Notes: generated from the sequence alone by a model not told the origin. 64,000 nt of DNA from Ralstonia sp. A12 (GCF_000801955.1 NZ_JSZO01000001.1:372001-436000); one strand, 5' to 3'; shown: positions 33,938 through 43,842, counted from the stretch's first letter. Program-made: numbers and translations.

Positions 33938-34693
33938 ATGCTGGCATTTGAAAACGTCGATAAGTACTACGATGACTACCACGCGCTCAAAGGTATCGAC
34001 GCCACCATCGAGCGCGGCGAAGTCGTGGTCGTGTGCGGGCCGTCGGGCTCGGGCAAATCCACGTTGATCCGCACAGTCACCCGGCTGGAAGCCATCCAGG
34101 GCGGCTGCATCCGCTTTGACGGGCGCGACGTGCATGCGCGCGACGTGCGCGTCAACCAGCTGCGCGCGCGCATCGGTTTTGTGTTCCAGAACTTCAACCT
34201 GTTCCAGAACCTGTCGGTGCGGCAGAACCTGATTCTCGGGCCGACCAAGGTGCTCGGCATGTCGCGCGACGAGGCGATGGCTCAGGCAGAAACGCTGCTC
34301 GCCAAGGTCGGGCTCGCGCACAAGATCGACGCGATGCCGGCCAACCTCTCAGGCGGCCAGCAACAGCGCGTGGCCATTGCACGCGCATTGGCGATGAAGC
34401 CGCCGCTCATGCTGTTCGACGAGCCGACGAGCGCGCTCGACCCCGAGATGGTGCAGGAGGTACTGCACGTCATGCGCGAGCTGGCCGACGACGGCCTCAC
34501 GATGATGATCGTCACCCACGAGATGGGCTTTGCGCGCGATGTATCGAGCCGCGTCTGGTTCATGGACCAAGGCGCGTTGCTGGAGGACTCGCCGCCGGAC
34601 CAGTTCTTCAGCCGCCCGAAGCACGCACGCGCCCAGCGCTTTCTGCAAGACGTCCTGCGTCCGGCACCGTTGGCTGCCGCGCTGGTCGCCTGA
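33938..34693 (+). CDS. amino-acid ABC transporter ATP-binding protein
   Basis: A 251-residue ABC ATPase of the HisP/GlnQ type. Walker A is GPSGSGKST, the Q-loop lies in [11 protein letters not shown], the signature motif is [15 protein letters not shown], Walker B is [14 protein letters not shown], and the switch histidine is in IVTHEMGFA. It powers the import system encoded just upstream. The start [11 protein letters not shown] at 33938 follows a GCCGGAG ribosome-binding sequence. Confidence 0.95.
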   Translation: MLAFENVDKYYDDYHALKGIDATIERGEVVVVCGPSGSGKSTLIRTVTRLEAIQGGCIRFDGRDVHARDVRVNQLRARIGFVFQNFNLFQNLSVRQNLILGPTKVLGMSRDEAMAQAETLLAKVGLAHKIDAMPANLSGGQQQRVAIARALAMKPPLMLFDEPTSALDPEMVQEVLHVMRELADDGLTMMIVTHEMGFARDVSSRVWFMDQGALLEDSPPDQFFSRPKHARAQRFLQDVLRPAPLAAALVA

Positions 34694-34748
34694 AACCCAC
34701 AACCATAACAACACCCAACGCGCCCAAACTCGCCAGGAGAAATCACTG

Positions 34749-35342
34749 ATGTCCACCTCGCTTCCTCAACAACGCCAAGCAGCCGTGAACGATGCCATTG
34801 CAGCCATGAAAGCCGCGCTCGCCCCGGAAGGCGAAACGCGCCCCGCACTGGCCGATGTGCTCAAACAAGTCAAAGGGCTCGCCGCGCGCGCGGAGCTTTG
34901 GCAGGAAGCCGACTTCCCACCGCCGACCGACGGTGAGCTGCAAGCCCGCTACCTGATCCACGAAGATGCCGACCAGACCTACGCGCTGTATCTGAATGTC
35001 ATGCGTCCCGGCAAGAAGATCACGCCGCACAACCACACCACGTGGGCCTGCATCGCCGCGGTGGATGGCACGGAATACAACTACGTCTACCGCCGCACCG
35101 ACGATCGCGCCACGCCCGGCGTCGGCACGCTGGAGATGACCGGCACCGTTGTCGTCGAACCCGGCACCGGCATCGCGCTGGCGGCCGAAGACATCCACGC
35201 CGTCGAGATCAAGGGCGAAGCGCCGATCCGCCATCTGCACATGTACGGGCGCGCGCTTGAGACGCTCAGCGAGCGCATCACGTTTGACCTGGCGACTGGC
35301 CGTTACCAGACCATGGGCATCGGCGTGAAGACGCGCCGCTAA
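34749..35342 (+). CDS. cysteine dioxygenase-like thiol dioxygenase (cupin)
   Basis: A 197-residue cupin resembling bacterial cysteine and 3-mercaptopropionate dioxygenases, which oxidise a thiol to a sulfinic acid with non-haem iron. The three-histidine site is H94 and H96 in [17 protein letters not shown] and H150 in [13 protein letters not shown]166 in [12 protein letters not shown] could be the active-site tyrosine. The start is the ATG at 34749, after an AGGAG site. Placement after an ABC importer and before a rhodanese and a C-S lyase-type enzyme points to use of a sulfur-containing amino acid. Which thiol is oxidised is not visible. Confidence 0.82.
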   Translation: MSTSLPQQRQAAVNDAIAAMKAALAPEGETRPALADVLKQVKGLAARAELWQEADFPPPTDGELQARYLIHEDADQTYALYLNVMRPGKKITPHNHTTWACIAAVDGTEYNYVYRRTDDRATPGVGTLEMTGTVVVEPGTGIALAAEDIHAVEIKGEAPIRHLHMYGRALETLSERITFDLATGRYQTMGIGVKTRR

Positions 35343-35434
35343 CCGGCCAGCCTCAACCCAAAACGCGTTGCTTGAAATCCGCGCTGCGTGCGCGGAGGAC
35401 CGCGCTCACCCTTTTTATTCGATCCCGCATCGAT

Positions 35435-37021
35435 ATGACATCGTTCGTTACCGCCCAGACCCTGAAAGCGTGGCTGCACGACGGCGCTGAGATCGCGCTG
35501 TTCGACGTGCGCGAGCACGGCCAGTACGGTGAAGCCCATCTCTTCTACGCCATCCCGCTGCCCTACAGCCGCCTGGAGATCGACGCCCCACGCCTGGCGC
35601 CGCGCCGCGCGGTACGCATGGTCGTCTATGATGACAACGACGGCGTTGCCGCTCGCGCTGCCGAACGCCTTGCCGCCATCGGCTACACCGATGTGCACGT
35701 GCTGCAAGACGGCGCGCAAGGCTGGACGCGCGCCGGCTTCACGCTGTTTGCCGGCGTCAACGTGCCCTCCAAGACGTTCGGCGAACTCGTCGAGATGGCG
35801 TATCACACGCCGCGCGTCACCGCACGCGAACTTGCCGCCATGCGCGAGCGTGGCGATGCGGTCGTCATCCTCGACGGTCGCCCTGTCAGCGAATACCTGA
35901 AGATGACGATTCCGTCGTCGATCTGTTGCCCCAACGGCGAACTCGGCTACCGCGTCCGCGAACTCGTACCGGACTCGGAGACACCGATCGTCGTCAATTG
36001 CGCGGGCCGCACGCGCAGCATCATCGGCGCGCAAACGCTGATCAACCTCGGCATCCCCAACCCGGTGATGGCACTGGAGAACGGCACGCAAGGCTGGTTT
36101 CTGGAGGACCTCCCGTTGGAGCACGGCAGCACACGCCGTTACCCCGACACGGTGACGCCGGCCACGGTCAAAGACATGCGCGAGGCCAGCCAGCAACTGG
36201 CGACCCGCTTTGCTGTGCCGGAAGTGGATGCAGCAATGCTCGCGCGCTGGGCTGCACAAGGCGAACACAGCGTGTTCCTGTGCGATGTCCGCACGCCAGA
36301 AGAATTCGCCACCGGCAGCCTGCCAGGCGCGCAGCATGCGCCGGGCGGCCAGTTGATCCAAGCGACCGACCAATACGTCGGCGTACGCCATGCCCGCCTT
36401 GTGCTGTTTGATGCTGACGGCGTACGCGCGCCGATCGTCGCCGGCTGGCTGCGGCAACTCGGTCACGATGCCTACGTGTTGCATGGCGGGCTACATGAGG
36501 GGTTGGCGAGCGATGCGGCGTTGCCCATTCCCGCCCCGGTCTCGCAGCAACCGCTGCCGGAGATCAGCGCAGATGCACTCGCCGGTGCGCTTGCGGCTGG
36601 CACCGTTCAGGTGGTCGACCTTCGGCCGAGCATGGCCTTCCGCCGTGCGCATGTGCCGGGCGCCACGTGGGCCATTCGCCCGCGCTTGCCAGCATTGGCG
36701 GCCGACCGCGATACCGTACTGATTGCCGACGACCCGCGCATCGCAGAACTCGTTGCCGCTGAGTGGCACACCACATCGCGCATCAAACTGCTCGCCGGCG
36801 GCTTTGCCGCGTGGACAGCTGCAGGCCATGCCACCGAAGGTGCCGAGAACGTCCCGCCCGACGCCGACTGCATCGACTACCTCTTCTTCGTGCATGATCG
36901 GCATGACGGCAACAAGGCTGCGGCCCGGCAATACCTGGCCTGGGAGACCGGCCTGCTCGCCCAGCTCGATGCGCAGGAACTCGGCGCCTTCCGCGTGGGC
37001 ACCGGTGCCACGCAGCCATGA
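35435..37021 (+). CDS. four-domain rhodanese-like sulfurtransferase
   Basis: A 528-residue soluble protein made of four consecutive rhodanese-like domains (about 1-105, 120-230, 260-360, 375-470) plus a short C-terminal helical tail. Only domain 2 keeps an active-site cysteine: C189 in NCAGRTRS. At the equivalent loop, domain 1 has YDDNDG, domain 3 has FDADGV and domain 4 has ADDP, so three domains are probably inactive. The start at 35435 gives MTSFVTAQTLKAWL, a normal domain beginning. It lies between the thiol dioxygenase and the cystathionine lyase-like gene, whose start overlaps its stop (ATGA). A role in handling sulfane sulfur or sulfite is inferred from context. Confidence 0.88.
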   Translation: MTSFVTAQTLKAWLHDGAEIALFDVREHGQYGEAHLFYAIPLPYSRLEIDAPRLAPRRAVRMVVYDDNDGVAARAAERLAAIGYTDVHVLQDGAQGWTRAGFTLFAGVNVPSKTFGELVEMAYHTPRVTARELAAMRERGDAVVILDGRPVSEYLKMTIPSSICCPNGELGYRVRELVPDSETPIVVNCAGRTRSIIGAQTLINLGIPNPVMALENGTQGWFLEDLPLEHGSTRRYPDTVTPATVKDMREASQQLATRFAVPEVDAAMLARWAAQGEHSVFLCDVRTPEEFATGSLPGAQHAPGGQLIQATDQYVGVRHARLVLFDADGVRAPIVAGWLRQLGHDAYVLHGGLHEGLASDAALPIPAPVSQQPLPEISADALAGALAAGTVQVVDLRPSMAFRRAHVPGATWAIRPRLPALAADRDTVLIADDPRIAELVAAEWHTTSRIKLLAGGFAAWTAAGHATEGAENVPPDADCIDYLFFVHDRHDGNKAAARQYLAWETGLLAQLDAQELGAFRVGTGATQP

Positions 37022-38235
37022 CACGCAACCAACGGGGTCTACGCACCATGTCATCGCAAAAAACGGAGCCACGATTGGCCACCCGCTTGGTCAAGGGCGG
37101 CACTTCGCCGGCCTTTGAGGGCGGCCGGGCCGTCAACCCGCCGGTCGTGCGCGCCTCCACCGTGCTGTTCGACTCGATGGACGCCATGAACGACGCGCGC
37201 CGCCGTCGCGGCACCGAGCGGATGTTCACCTACGGCGCACGCGGCAACCCAACGGGCTTTGCGCTGGAAGACGTTGTCGCGCAGCTCGAAGGCGGCTATC
37301 GAACGCGGCTCTTCCCCACGGGCCTCGCCGCCATCTCGATGGTCTTTCTGGCTTTCGTGCGCCCCGGTGATCACGTGCTGATTGCCGATTGCGTCTATCA
37401 GCCGCTGCGCCATTTCGTCGATACGTTCCTGCGGCCCTGGGGCGTGGAAGTCAGCTACTTCCGCGCAGACGGCACCGACGTCGCACAGCAGCTCCGTCCA
37501 ACGACCAAACTCGTCTACGTGGAGTGCCCCGGCTCGCTTGTCTACGAGATGTGCGACTTACCCGCGCTGGCCGAGATCGCACATCGCCATGGCGCGCTGG
37601 TCGTCGCCGACAACACGTGGGGCTCGGGCGTGCAATACCGCCCGCTCACGCTCGGCGCGGATGTGTCGGTCATGGCGGCAACCAAGTACCTCAGCGGCCA
37701 CTCCGACGTGATGATGGGCACCGTCACCACCACGCAAGCCAGCTGGCAACCGCTCGCCACGATGTGCGACGCCCAGGGCGTGGCCGTCAGCCCCGACGAC
37801 GCTTATCTCGTGTTGCGCGGCACGCGCACATTGGGCGCGCGCTTGGCGATGCATGAGCGCCACGCGCTTGCAGTCGCGCACTGGCTGATCGCGCGTCCGG
37901 AGGTGGCGCGCGTCTTCTGCCCCGCCCTCCCCGAAGATCCTGGGCACGCGCTGTGGCAACGCGATTGCACCGGCACCAACGGGCTGATCTCGTTCGAATT
38001 CGCCCAAGCAGACGCGCAAGCCGCCGGACGCTTCGTCGATGCACTCGCGCTGTTCGGCATCGGCGCCTCCTGGGGCGGCTTCGAGAGCCTGGCGACCGTC
38101 AGCAACGTGGTCGGCACGCGTACGTGCACGGATTGGTCTCTCGCAGGCCCGATCGTCCGTTTGCATATCGGCCTGGAAGATCCGCAAGACCTGATCGACG
38201 ACTTGGCACAAGCATTCGCCCACATTCAGGAATAG
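37018..38235 (+). CDS. cystathionine beta-lyase-like PLP enzyme
   Basis: A 405-residue Cys/Met metabolism PLP enzyme, possibly a cystathionine beta-lyase or another C-S lyase. The cofactor lysine is K223 in VSVMAATKYLSGHSDV. The phosphate-binding tyrosine and arginine lie in FTYGARGNPTG, and VVADNTWGSGVQY carries the PLP-ring aspartate. The ATG at 37018 overlaps the rhodanese stop by 4 bp; a second in-frame ATG at 37048 is an alternative start. As last gene of the operon it may release thiol or pyruvate and ammonia from the imported compound. A bidirectional terminator follows. Confidence 0.88.
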   Translation: MTRNQRGLRTMSSQKTEPRLATRLVKGGTSPAFEGGRAVNPPVVRASTVLFDSMDAMNDARRRRGTERMFTYGARGNPTGFALEDVVAQLEGGYRTRLFPTGLAAISMVFLAFVRPGDHVLIADCVYQPLRHFVDTFLRPWGVEVSYFRADGTDVAQQLRPTTKLVYVECPGSLVYEMCDLPALAEIAHRHGALVVADNTWGSGVQYRPLTLGADVSVMAATKYLSGHSDVMMGTVTTTQASWQPLATMCDAQGVAVSPDDAYLVLRGTRTLGARLAMHERHALAVAHWLIARPEVARVFCPALPEDPGHALWQRDCTGTNGLISFEFAQADAQAAGRFVDALALFGIGASWGGFESLATVSNVVGTRTCTDWSLAGPIVRLHIGLEDPQDLIDDLAQAFAHIQE

Positions 38236-38261
38236 CGCTCGGCGCCAACGCCAGACGAAAA

Positions 38262-38293
38262 AAAGAACGCCCCGAAACCTCGGGGCGTTCTTC
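38262..38293. terminator. bidirectional terminator, lyase gene / typA
   Basis: AAGAACGCCCCG pairs with CGGGGCGTTCTT (12 bp) across a 6-base loop between convergent genes. An A-run on the low-coordinate side gives typA a good U-tract. Confidence 0.88.
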
Positions 38294-38312
38294 TTGGCAG
38301 ATCGACCGTCGA

Positions 38313-40133
38313 TCAGACCGCTTCTTCACGCGATGCGCGCTTGCGCTCGTGTTCCTTCAGGTGACGCTTGCGCAGGCGGATGCTCTTCGGCGTGACTTCC
38401 ACCAGCTCGTCGTCAGCGATGAATTCCACAGCGTATTCCAGCGACATCTGGATCGGCGGCACCAGGCGAACGGCTTCGTCGGTACCCGACGCACGCACGT
38501 TGGTCAGCTGCTTGCCCTTGATCGGGTTGACGACCAGGTCGTTGTCGCGGCTGTGGATACCGATGATCATGCCTTCGTACAGCGCATCGCCGGGCGACAC
38601 GAACATACGGCCGCGATCCTGCAGCTTCCACAGCGCGTAGGCCACGGCAGCGCCGTCGTCCTGCGAGATCAGCACGCCGTTGTGGCGCTCACCCAGGTCG
38701 CCTTCCTTGACCGGGGAGTAGTCGTCGAAGATGTGGCTGATCAGGCCGGTGCCGCGCGTCAGCGTCAGGAACTCACCCTGGAAGCCGATCAGGCCACGGG
38801 CCGGAATGCGGTATTCCAGACGCGTACGGCCCTTGCCGTCCGATGCCATGTCGAGCAGTTCGCCCTTGCGGCGGCCCAACTCTTCCATCACGCCGCCCTG
38901 GTGGCCGTCTTCCACGTCCACGGTCAGGCGCTCGAACGGCTCGTGCTTCACGCCGTCGATTTCCTTGAACACCACGCGCGGACGCGACACGGCCAGCTCG
39001 TAGCCTTCGCGGCGCATGTTTTCCACCAGAATCGTCAGGTGCAGTTCGCCACGGCCCGACACTTCGAAGATCGTGTCGTCGCCAGTGTCCTTCACGCGCA
39101 GTGCCACGTTCGACTTCAGCTCGCGGTCCAGACGGTCGCGCAGTTGGCGGCTCGTCACGAACTTGCCTTCACGGCCAGCCAGCGGCGAGGTGTTGACGCA
39201 GAAGTTCATGGTCAGCGTCGGCTCGTCCACCTTCAGCATCGGCAGCGCGTCCTGGGCGTCCGGGGCGCAGACGGTGCAGCCGATGCCCAGTTCTTCAATA
39301 CCGTTGATCAGCACGATGTCGCCGGCTTCGGCTTCTTGCACCAGCTCGCGCTCCAGGCCGCGGAACTTCAGCACCTGGTTGACGCGGCCCTTGATCGGGT
39401 TGCCTTCCGGACCGAACTTGACCACCACGTCCTGCAGCGGACGCACGCGACCACGCGTGATACGGCCCACGCCGATCTTGCCAACGTAGCTCGAGTAGTC
39501 CAGCGAGATGATCTGCAGCTGGAACGAACCGTTCGGGTCGTCGTTACGCTGCGGCACCTTGTCGAGAATGGTCTCGAACAGCGGCTTCATGTCGCCTTCG
39601 CGCACGTCGTCAGTCAGGCCGGCGTAACCGTTCAGGCCCGAGGCGTACACCACCGGGAAGTCGAGCTGGTCATCATTGGCGCCCAGCTTGTCGAACAGAT
39701 CGAAGGTCTGGTTGATCACCCACTCCGGACGTGCGCCCGGACGGTCGACCTTGTTGATCACGACGATGGGCTTCAGGCCCAGGGCCAGCGCCTTGCGCGT
39801 CACGAAACGCGTTTGCGGCATCGGGCCTTCCACGGCATCCACCAGCAGCAGCACGCCGTCGACCATCGACAGCACACGCTCCACTTCACCGCCGAAGTCC
39901 GCATGCCCCGGGGTGTCGACGATGTTGATGTGCGTGCCGTTGTATTCGACCGCGCAGTTCTTGGCCAGGATGGTGATGCCGCGCTCTTTTTCGATGTCGT
40001 TCGAATCCATCACACGCTCAGTGAGCTGCTCGTTCTCGCGGAACGTACCGGCTTGGCGGAGGAGCTGGTCGACCAGTGTGGTTTTGCCGTGGTCAACGTG
40101 GGCAATGATGGCGATGTTGCGAAGCGCGCGCAT
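38313..40133 (-). CDS. typA: translational GTPase TypA/BipA
   Basis: A 606-residue ribosome-binding GTPase of the EF-G family, involved in stress and cold adaptation and 50S assembly. The N-terminus reads [20 protein letters not shown] (P-loop around 12-19), followed by [10 protein letters not shown] (switch I region) and [17 protein letters not shown] (G3). The G4 motif is [12 protein letters not shown]. The C-terminal TypA-specific domain ends [16 protein letters not shown]. The start at 40133 is used because the longer frame would add a serine- and histidine-rich segment not typical of the family. Confidence 0.96.
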   Translation of the reverse strand: MRALRNIAIIAHVDHGKTTLVDQLLRQAGTFRENEQLTERVMDSNDIEKERGITILAKNCAVEYNGTHINIVDTPGHADFGGEVERVLSMVDGVLLLVDAVEGPMPQTRFVTRKALALGLKPIVVINKVDRPGARPEWVINQTFDLFDKLGANDDQLDFPVVYASGLNGYAGLTDDVREGDMKPLFETILDKVPQRNDDPNGSFQLQIISLDYSSYVGKIGVGRITRGRVRPLQDVVVKFGPEGNPIKGRVNQVLKFRGLERELVQEAEAGDIVLINGIEELGIGCTVCAPDAQDALPMLKVDEPTLTMNFCVNTSPLAGREGKFVTSRQLRDRLDRELKSNVALRVKDTGDDTIFEVSGRGELHLTILVENMRREGYELAVSRPRVVFKEIDGVKHEPFERLTVDVEDGHQGGVMEELGRRKGELLDMASDGKGRTRLEYRIPARGLIGFQGEFLTLTRGTGLISHIFDDYSPVKEGDLGERHNGVLISQDDGAAVAYALWKLQDRGRMFVSPGDALYEGMIIGIHSRDNDLVVNPIKGKQLTNVRASGTDEAVRLVPPIQMSLEYAVEFIADDELVEVTPKSIRLRKRHLKEHERKRASREEAV

Positions 40134-40313
40134 GGGATGTGAACTCGAAAAGACGTGACACGAGCTCAAAAACAGCTCGCGGAATAACCTGACATTCTAG
40201 CATGCTGCGATGCGCAAGACATGACACACCCTGACGAATCTATGAAGGGATATTGCGAAAGCGACCCATGAGTCACGCATTATTTCCAAAACTGGAATCA
40301 CACATTCAGTACC

Positions 40314-40353
40314 TTGCTGTTTGCTGCGCAGATTCGTATATTTGTCCGGACAA
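40314..40353 (+). promoter_or_regulatory. marR-efflux operon promoter with overlapping palindromic operator
   Basis: TTGCTG (40314-40319) and TATATT (40337-40342) are spaced 17 bp, a good sigma-70 promoter. The perfect 12-bp palindrome TTGTCCGGACAA (40342-40353) begins on the last base of the -10 and covers the predicted transcription start, a typical position for MarR-type autorepression. The regulator's ATG is 19 bp downstream. Confidence 0.68.
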
Positions 40354-40371
40354 TGATTGTGCATACATAAG

Positions 40372-40893
40372 ATGTCCGAACAGACAAGACCCGCCACCGA
40401 AGTTGCAGCTACCGGAGCCCTGTTCCGGGTGGAGGACTACCGCATGTGCGAAAGCGTGGGCTACCTCGTCGGGCGCGCCAAGACGGCGCTGTCCATGGCA
40501 ATCGAGCAGGAAGTCGCGCAGATGGACGTGACGCATTCCCAGGCCAGCTGCCTGGTGCTGCTCGCCAACGGCCGCTGCCAGACCGCCACCGACCTCGGCC
40601 GCGAACTGAATACCGACATCGGCTCGCTGACCCGCATGCTGAGCCGCATGGAAAAGCGCGGCCTGATCGAGCGCGTGCGTAGTGAATCCGACCGCCGCGT
40701 CGTGCACCTGGAGTTGACCGCAGCCGGCCGCGAACTGGCCGACCGCATGCCGGCCATCTATACCCATGTGCTGAATCGCTTCTTTGCCGATTTCACGCAC
40801 GCCGACGTTGACACACTGCGCGGCCTTCTCAAGCGCATTCTCGACAACGGCGCCGCCACCGAAGGCAACCGCCTACGCACAGCTGATCACTGA
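40372..40893 (+). CDS. MarR-family transcriptional regulator
   Basis: A 173-residue winged-helix repressor. The recognition region reads ATDLGRELNTDIGSLTRMLSRM, followed by the wing RGLIERVRSESDRRVVHLELT, with dimerisation helices at both ends. The start MSEQTRPATE at 40372 is preferred to an upstream in-frame ATG. It is the first gene of an operon with a NodT-type outer-membrane factor, an EmrA-type adaptor and an EmrB-type MFS pump, the architecture of the EmrR-EmrAB class. It likely responds to a phenolic or uncoupler-like drug; that is family-based inference. Confidence 0.93.
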   Translation: MSEQTRPATEVAATGALFRVEDYRMCESVGYLVGRAKTALSMAIEQEVAQMDVTHSQASCLVLLANGRCQTATDLGRELNTDIGSLTRMLSRMEKRGLIERVRSESDRRVVHLELTAAGRELADRMPAIYTHVLNRFFADFTHADVDTLRGLLKRILDNGAATEGNRLRTADH

Positions 40894-40958
40894 CGCCGAC
40901 CTGCCCGAATTGCACCAAACGTTTTTCGCTCTCCCGATCGCCTGATACCTCAAACAAC

Positions 40959-42515
40959 ATGAACGCCTCGAACTCCGCCTCCCAGGCACTTGGCTCCCGC
41001 GGCCACACGGGCAACACGCGGGCGCAATGGCCAGCGCGCCTGGGGCTGGCGCTTTCCGCCGTCACGCTCGCCGTGCTGGCCGGCTGCGCCAACCTCGGCA
41101 ACTCGCACAGCACGCAGACGCTGACCCAACCGGGGCAGCTGGCCAGCGCGCAAACGCTGCCCTCGCAGGGTGGCCAGTGGCCGACGATGAACTGGGTCGA
41201 CCAGTTCAACGACCCGCAACTGCACGCGCTGGTCGACGAGGCGATCAAGGACAACCCCAACCTGCAAGTCGCTTTCGCCCGCGTGCGTGCGTCGCGCGCG
41301 ATGGCTGATGTGGTGCGCGGCAACCTGTACCCGAGCGTGGGCCTGGATGCCGAGATGACGCGCCAGCGCCTTTCCTCGTATGACCTGTTTGAAGGCACGC
41401 CGCTGGGCGGCAACTGGTTCACCGAATCGAAGATCCAGCTGGGCGTGAGCTACGACCTGGACTTCTGGGGCAAGAACCGCTCCGCGCTGGAAGCCGCGCT
41501 GTCTGACGACAAGGCGATGGAAGCTGAAAGCCAGGCCGCCCGGCTGATGCTCTCGACCTCGGTGGCACGCACCTACGCCAAGCTGGCGGCGCTGTACGCC
41601 CAACGCGACGTGGCCCAGCGCACCATCGACCAGCGCAAGGACCTGACCAACCTCGCCGGCCAACGCCTGCGTGCCGGCCTGGATACGCAGGTCGAGACCA
41701 CGCAAGCGCGCGCCAATGTGGCCGCAGCGCAAACCGAGCTGGAACAAGTCGACGAGCAGATCGCACTCGCACGCGACCAGTTGGCTGCGCTGCTCGGCAA
41801 GGGCCCGGACCGCGGCCTGTCGATTACCCGCCCAACGCTGCTGGCACAGACCACGCCCAAGCTACCGAACAACCTGACCATCGACCTGATCGGCCGTCGC
41901 CCGGACCTTGTGGCCGCGCGCTGGCGTGTCGAGGCCGCGTCCAAAGACATCGACGTGGCCAAGGCGGAGTTTTTGCCGGACATCAGCCTGACGGCGTTCC
42001 TGGGCGTGGCGTCGATCCTCCCTGAGAACCTGCTGCTCGGTAATTCGCGCCAGCTTGGCATCGGCCCGGCGCTGAAGCTGCCGATCTTCCAGGGCGGCAA
42101 GCTGCGCGCCAACCTGCGCGGCAAGTACGCCACCTATGACGCGGCCGTCGCCAGCTACAACCAGACGCTGACCGAAGCCCTGCATGACACGGCTGACCAG
42201 ATCACCGCGCTGCACAGCATCGATACGCAGATCACCATTCAGCGCACCGCCCTGACGGAAGCTGAGCGCTCGTACAGCCTGGCCCGCACGCGTTATGGCG
42301 CCGGTCTGGGCACGCAGCTCACCGTGCTGAATGCCGAGACCACGGTGCTGCAGCAACGCAAGCTCGCCACCGACCTGCAAGCGCGTCGCCTGGATGTGCA
42401 GATGGCGTTGATCAAGGCACTCGGCGGCGGCTACACGACAGAAGAACTGCCCGGCGCCAAGCGCGAACACCCGACGACCGGCGAGGCGGCGCAACTGGCC
42501 CCGTCGCATAGCTGA
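40959..42515 (+). CDS. NodT-family outer-membrane efflux lipoprotein
   Basis: A 518-residue TolC-like outer-membrane channel. A long N-terminal leader is followed by a lipobox LAVLAGC, lipidated at C43. It has the duplicated outer-membrane efflux protein domain: the first repeat contains NPNLQVAFARVRASRA, the second PDISLTAFLGVA and KLPIFQGGKLRAN. The C-terminal half repeats the coiled-coil pattern. It completes the tripartite pump with the next two gene products. The start at 40959 is 65 bp after marR. Confidence 0.93.
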   Translation: MNASNSASQALGSRGHTGNTRAQWPARLGLALSAVTLAVLAGCANLGNSHSTQTLTQPGQLASAQTLPSQGGQWPTMNWVDQFNDPQLHALVDEAIKDNPNLQVAFARVRASRAMADVVRGNLYPSVGLDAEMTRQRLSSYDLFEGTPLGGNWFTESKIQLGVSYDLDFWGKNRSALEAALSDDKAMEAESQAARLMLSTSVARTYAKLAALYAQRDVAQRTIDQRKDLTNLAGQRLRAGLDTQVETTQARANVAAAQTELEQVDEQIALARDQLAALLGKGPDRGLSITRPTLLAQTTPKLPNNLTIDLIGRRPDLVAARWRVEAASKDIDVAKAEFLPDISLTAFLGVASILPENLLLGNSRQLGIGPALKLPIFQGGKLRANLRGKYATYDAAVASYNQTLTEALHDTADQITALHSIDTQITIQRTALTEAERSYSLARTRYGAGLGTQLTVLNAETTVLQQRKLATDLQARRLDVQMALIKALGGGYTTEELPGAKREHPTTGEAAQLAPSHS

Positions 42516-42561
42516 TTTGAATTGAACCGACCGTTCCAACGCATTCTTTCGAGCCAACATC

Positions 42562-43842
42562 ATGAGTGACAACAAGCCCCAAGCCGCCGCCCCGTCCGCA
42601 GCCCCCGCGCCTGCAGCGGCCGCCCCGAACGGCAATGGCAACGGAAAACGCAAGCGCATGCTGACCACGCTGGCTGCCGCACTGGTGGTCGCCGGCGTCG
42701 GCTACGGCCTCTACTGGGGCCTGTATGGCCGCTGGTTCGAGTCCACCGACGATGCGTACGTGCAAGGCAACGTGGTTCAGGTGACGCCGCAGGTGGCCGG
42801 CACCGTGGTGGCCATCCGCGCTGACGACACACAGCTCGTCACCTCGGGCCAACCGCTGATCGAACTGGACCGCGCCGATGCGCGCGTCGCGCTGGAGCAG
42901 TCTGAGGCCGCGCTCGCGCAGACCGTGCGCCAGGTGCGCACGCTGTACTCGAACACCAGTGCCTATTCGTCTGCGCTGGCACAGCGGCAGTCGGATCTCG
43001 CCAAGGCGAAGGACGACCTCGCGCGCCGCAAGCAGATTGCCGGCACGGGTGCCGTGTCGCAGGAAGAAATCTCGCACGCACAGACTGCCCTGCAAGCCGC
43101 CGAGGCCGCCGTTGAAACCGCCAAGGAACAACTGCAAGGCAACCGCGTGCTGACCGAGCAGACGACGCTGGAACGTCACCCGAACGTGCTGCAGGCCGCC
43201 GCCAAGGTGCGTGAAGCCTATCTGGCCTATGCACGTACGAGCCTGCCGGCTTCGGTGACGGGCTATGTGGCCAAGCGCTCGGTGCAGGTTGGCCAGCGCG
43301 TTGCGCCGGGCACGCCGCTCATGGCCATCGTGCCGCTGGACCAACTCTGGGTCGATGCCAACTTCAAGGAAGTGCAGGTGCGCCACATGCGCGTGGGCCA
43401 ACCGGTTGAGTTGGAAGCCGACGTGTACGGCAGCAGCGTGACGTACCACGGCAAGGTGGTCGGCTTCTCGGCAGGCACGGGCTCGGCGTTCTCGCTGCTG
43501 CCGGCACAGAACGCCACGGGCAACTGGATCAAGGTGGTGCAACGCCTGCCGGTGCGCGTGTCGCTCGACCCGAAGGAACTGAAGGACCACCCGCTGCGCG
43601 TGGGCCTGTCGATGATCGCCAAGGTCGACATCCATGACGAAGGCGGCCAGAGCCTGGCCTCCACGCCGGCCGCATCACCGCTGGAGACCAACGTGTACGA
43701 CCAGGCCGGCAAGGACGCCGATCAGGTCATCGCCAGCATCATCGCTACCAACGGTGGCCGCGCAGCCGCTGCGGCACCGGCAGCAGCCGGCGCTGTTGCC
43801 CCTGCCGCCGCGCCCGCATCGCAACCCGCACCCAAGGTCTGA
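42562..43842 (+). CDS. EmrA-type membrane fusion protein
   Basis: A 426-residue periplasmic adaptor of the HlyD/EmrA family. One N-terminal transmembrane helix (LTTLAAALVVAGVGYGLYWG, about 34-53) follows an Ala/Pro-rich cytoplasmic tail. The lipoyl half-motif ESTDDAYVQGNVVQVTPQVAG lies near 60-80, then a coiled-coil hairpin (about 110-190), then RTSLPASVTGYVAKRSVQVG and VDANFKEVQVRHM, all EmrA hallmarks. The C-terminus is a low-complexity Ala/Pro tail. The gene lies between the outer-membrane factor and the MFS pump. Confidence 0.94.
   Translation: MSDNKPQAAAPSAAPAPAAAAPNGNGNGKRKRMLTTLAAALVVAGVGYGLYWGLYGRWFESTDDAYVQGNVVQVTPQVAGTVVAIRADDTQLVTSGQPLIELDRADARVALEQSEAALAQTVRQVRTLYSNTSAYSSALAQRQSDLAKAKDDLARRKQIAGTGAVSQEEISHAQTALQAAEAAVETAKEQLQGNRVLTEQTTLERHPNVLQAAAKVREAYLAYARTSLPASVTGYVAKRSVQVGQRVAPGTPLMAIVPLDQLWVDANFKEVQVRHMRVGQPVELEADVYGSSVTYHGKVVGFSAGTGSAFSLLPAQNATGNWIKVVQRLPVRVSLDPKELKDHPLRVGLSMIAKVDIHDEGGQSLASTPAASPLETNVYDQAGKDADQVIASIIATNGGRAAAAAPAAAGAVAPAAAPASQPAPKV

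Noticed and set aside
37018-37048. Choosing 37048 as the sole start for the C-S lyase gene
   Set aside because: Not fully rejected; the ATGA overlap at 37018 is more in line with translational coupling in this operon, so the longer form is reported with the alternative noted.
37953-40142. Plus-strand open frame of 729 codons over the C-S lyase gene end and typA
   Set aside because: Shadow of typA and the preceding gene. It crosses the bidirectional terminator at 38262-38293, and no domain is recognisable.
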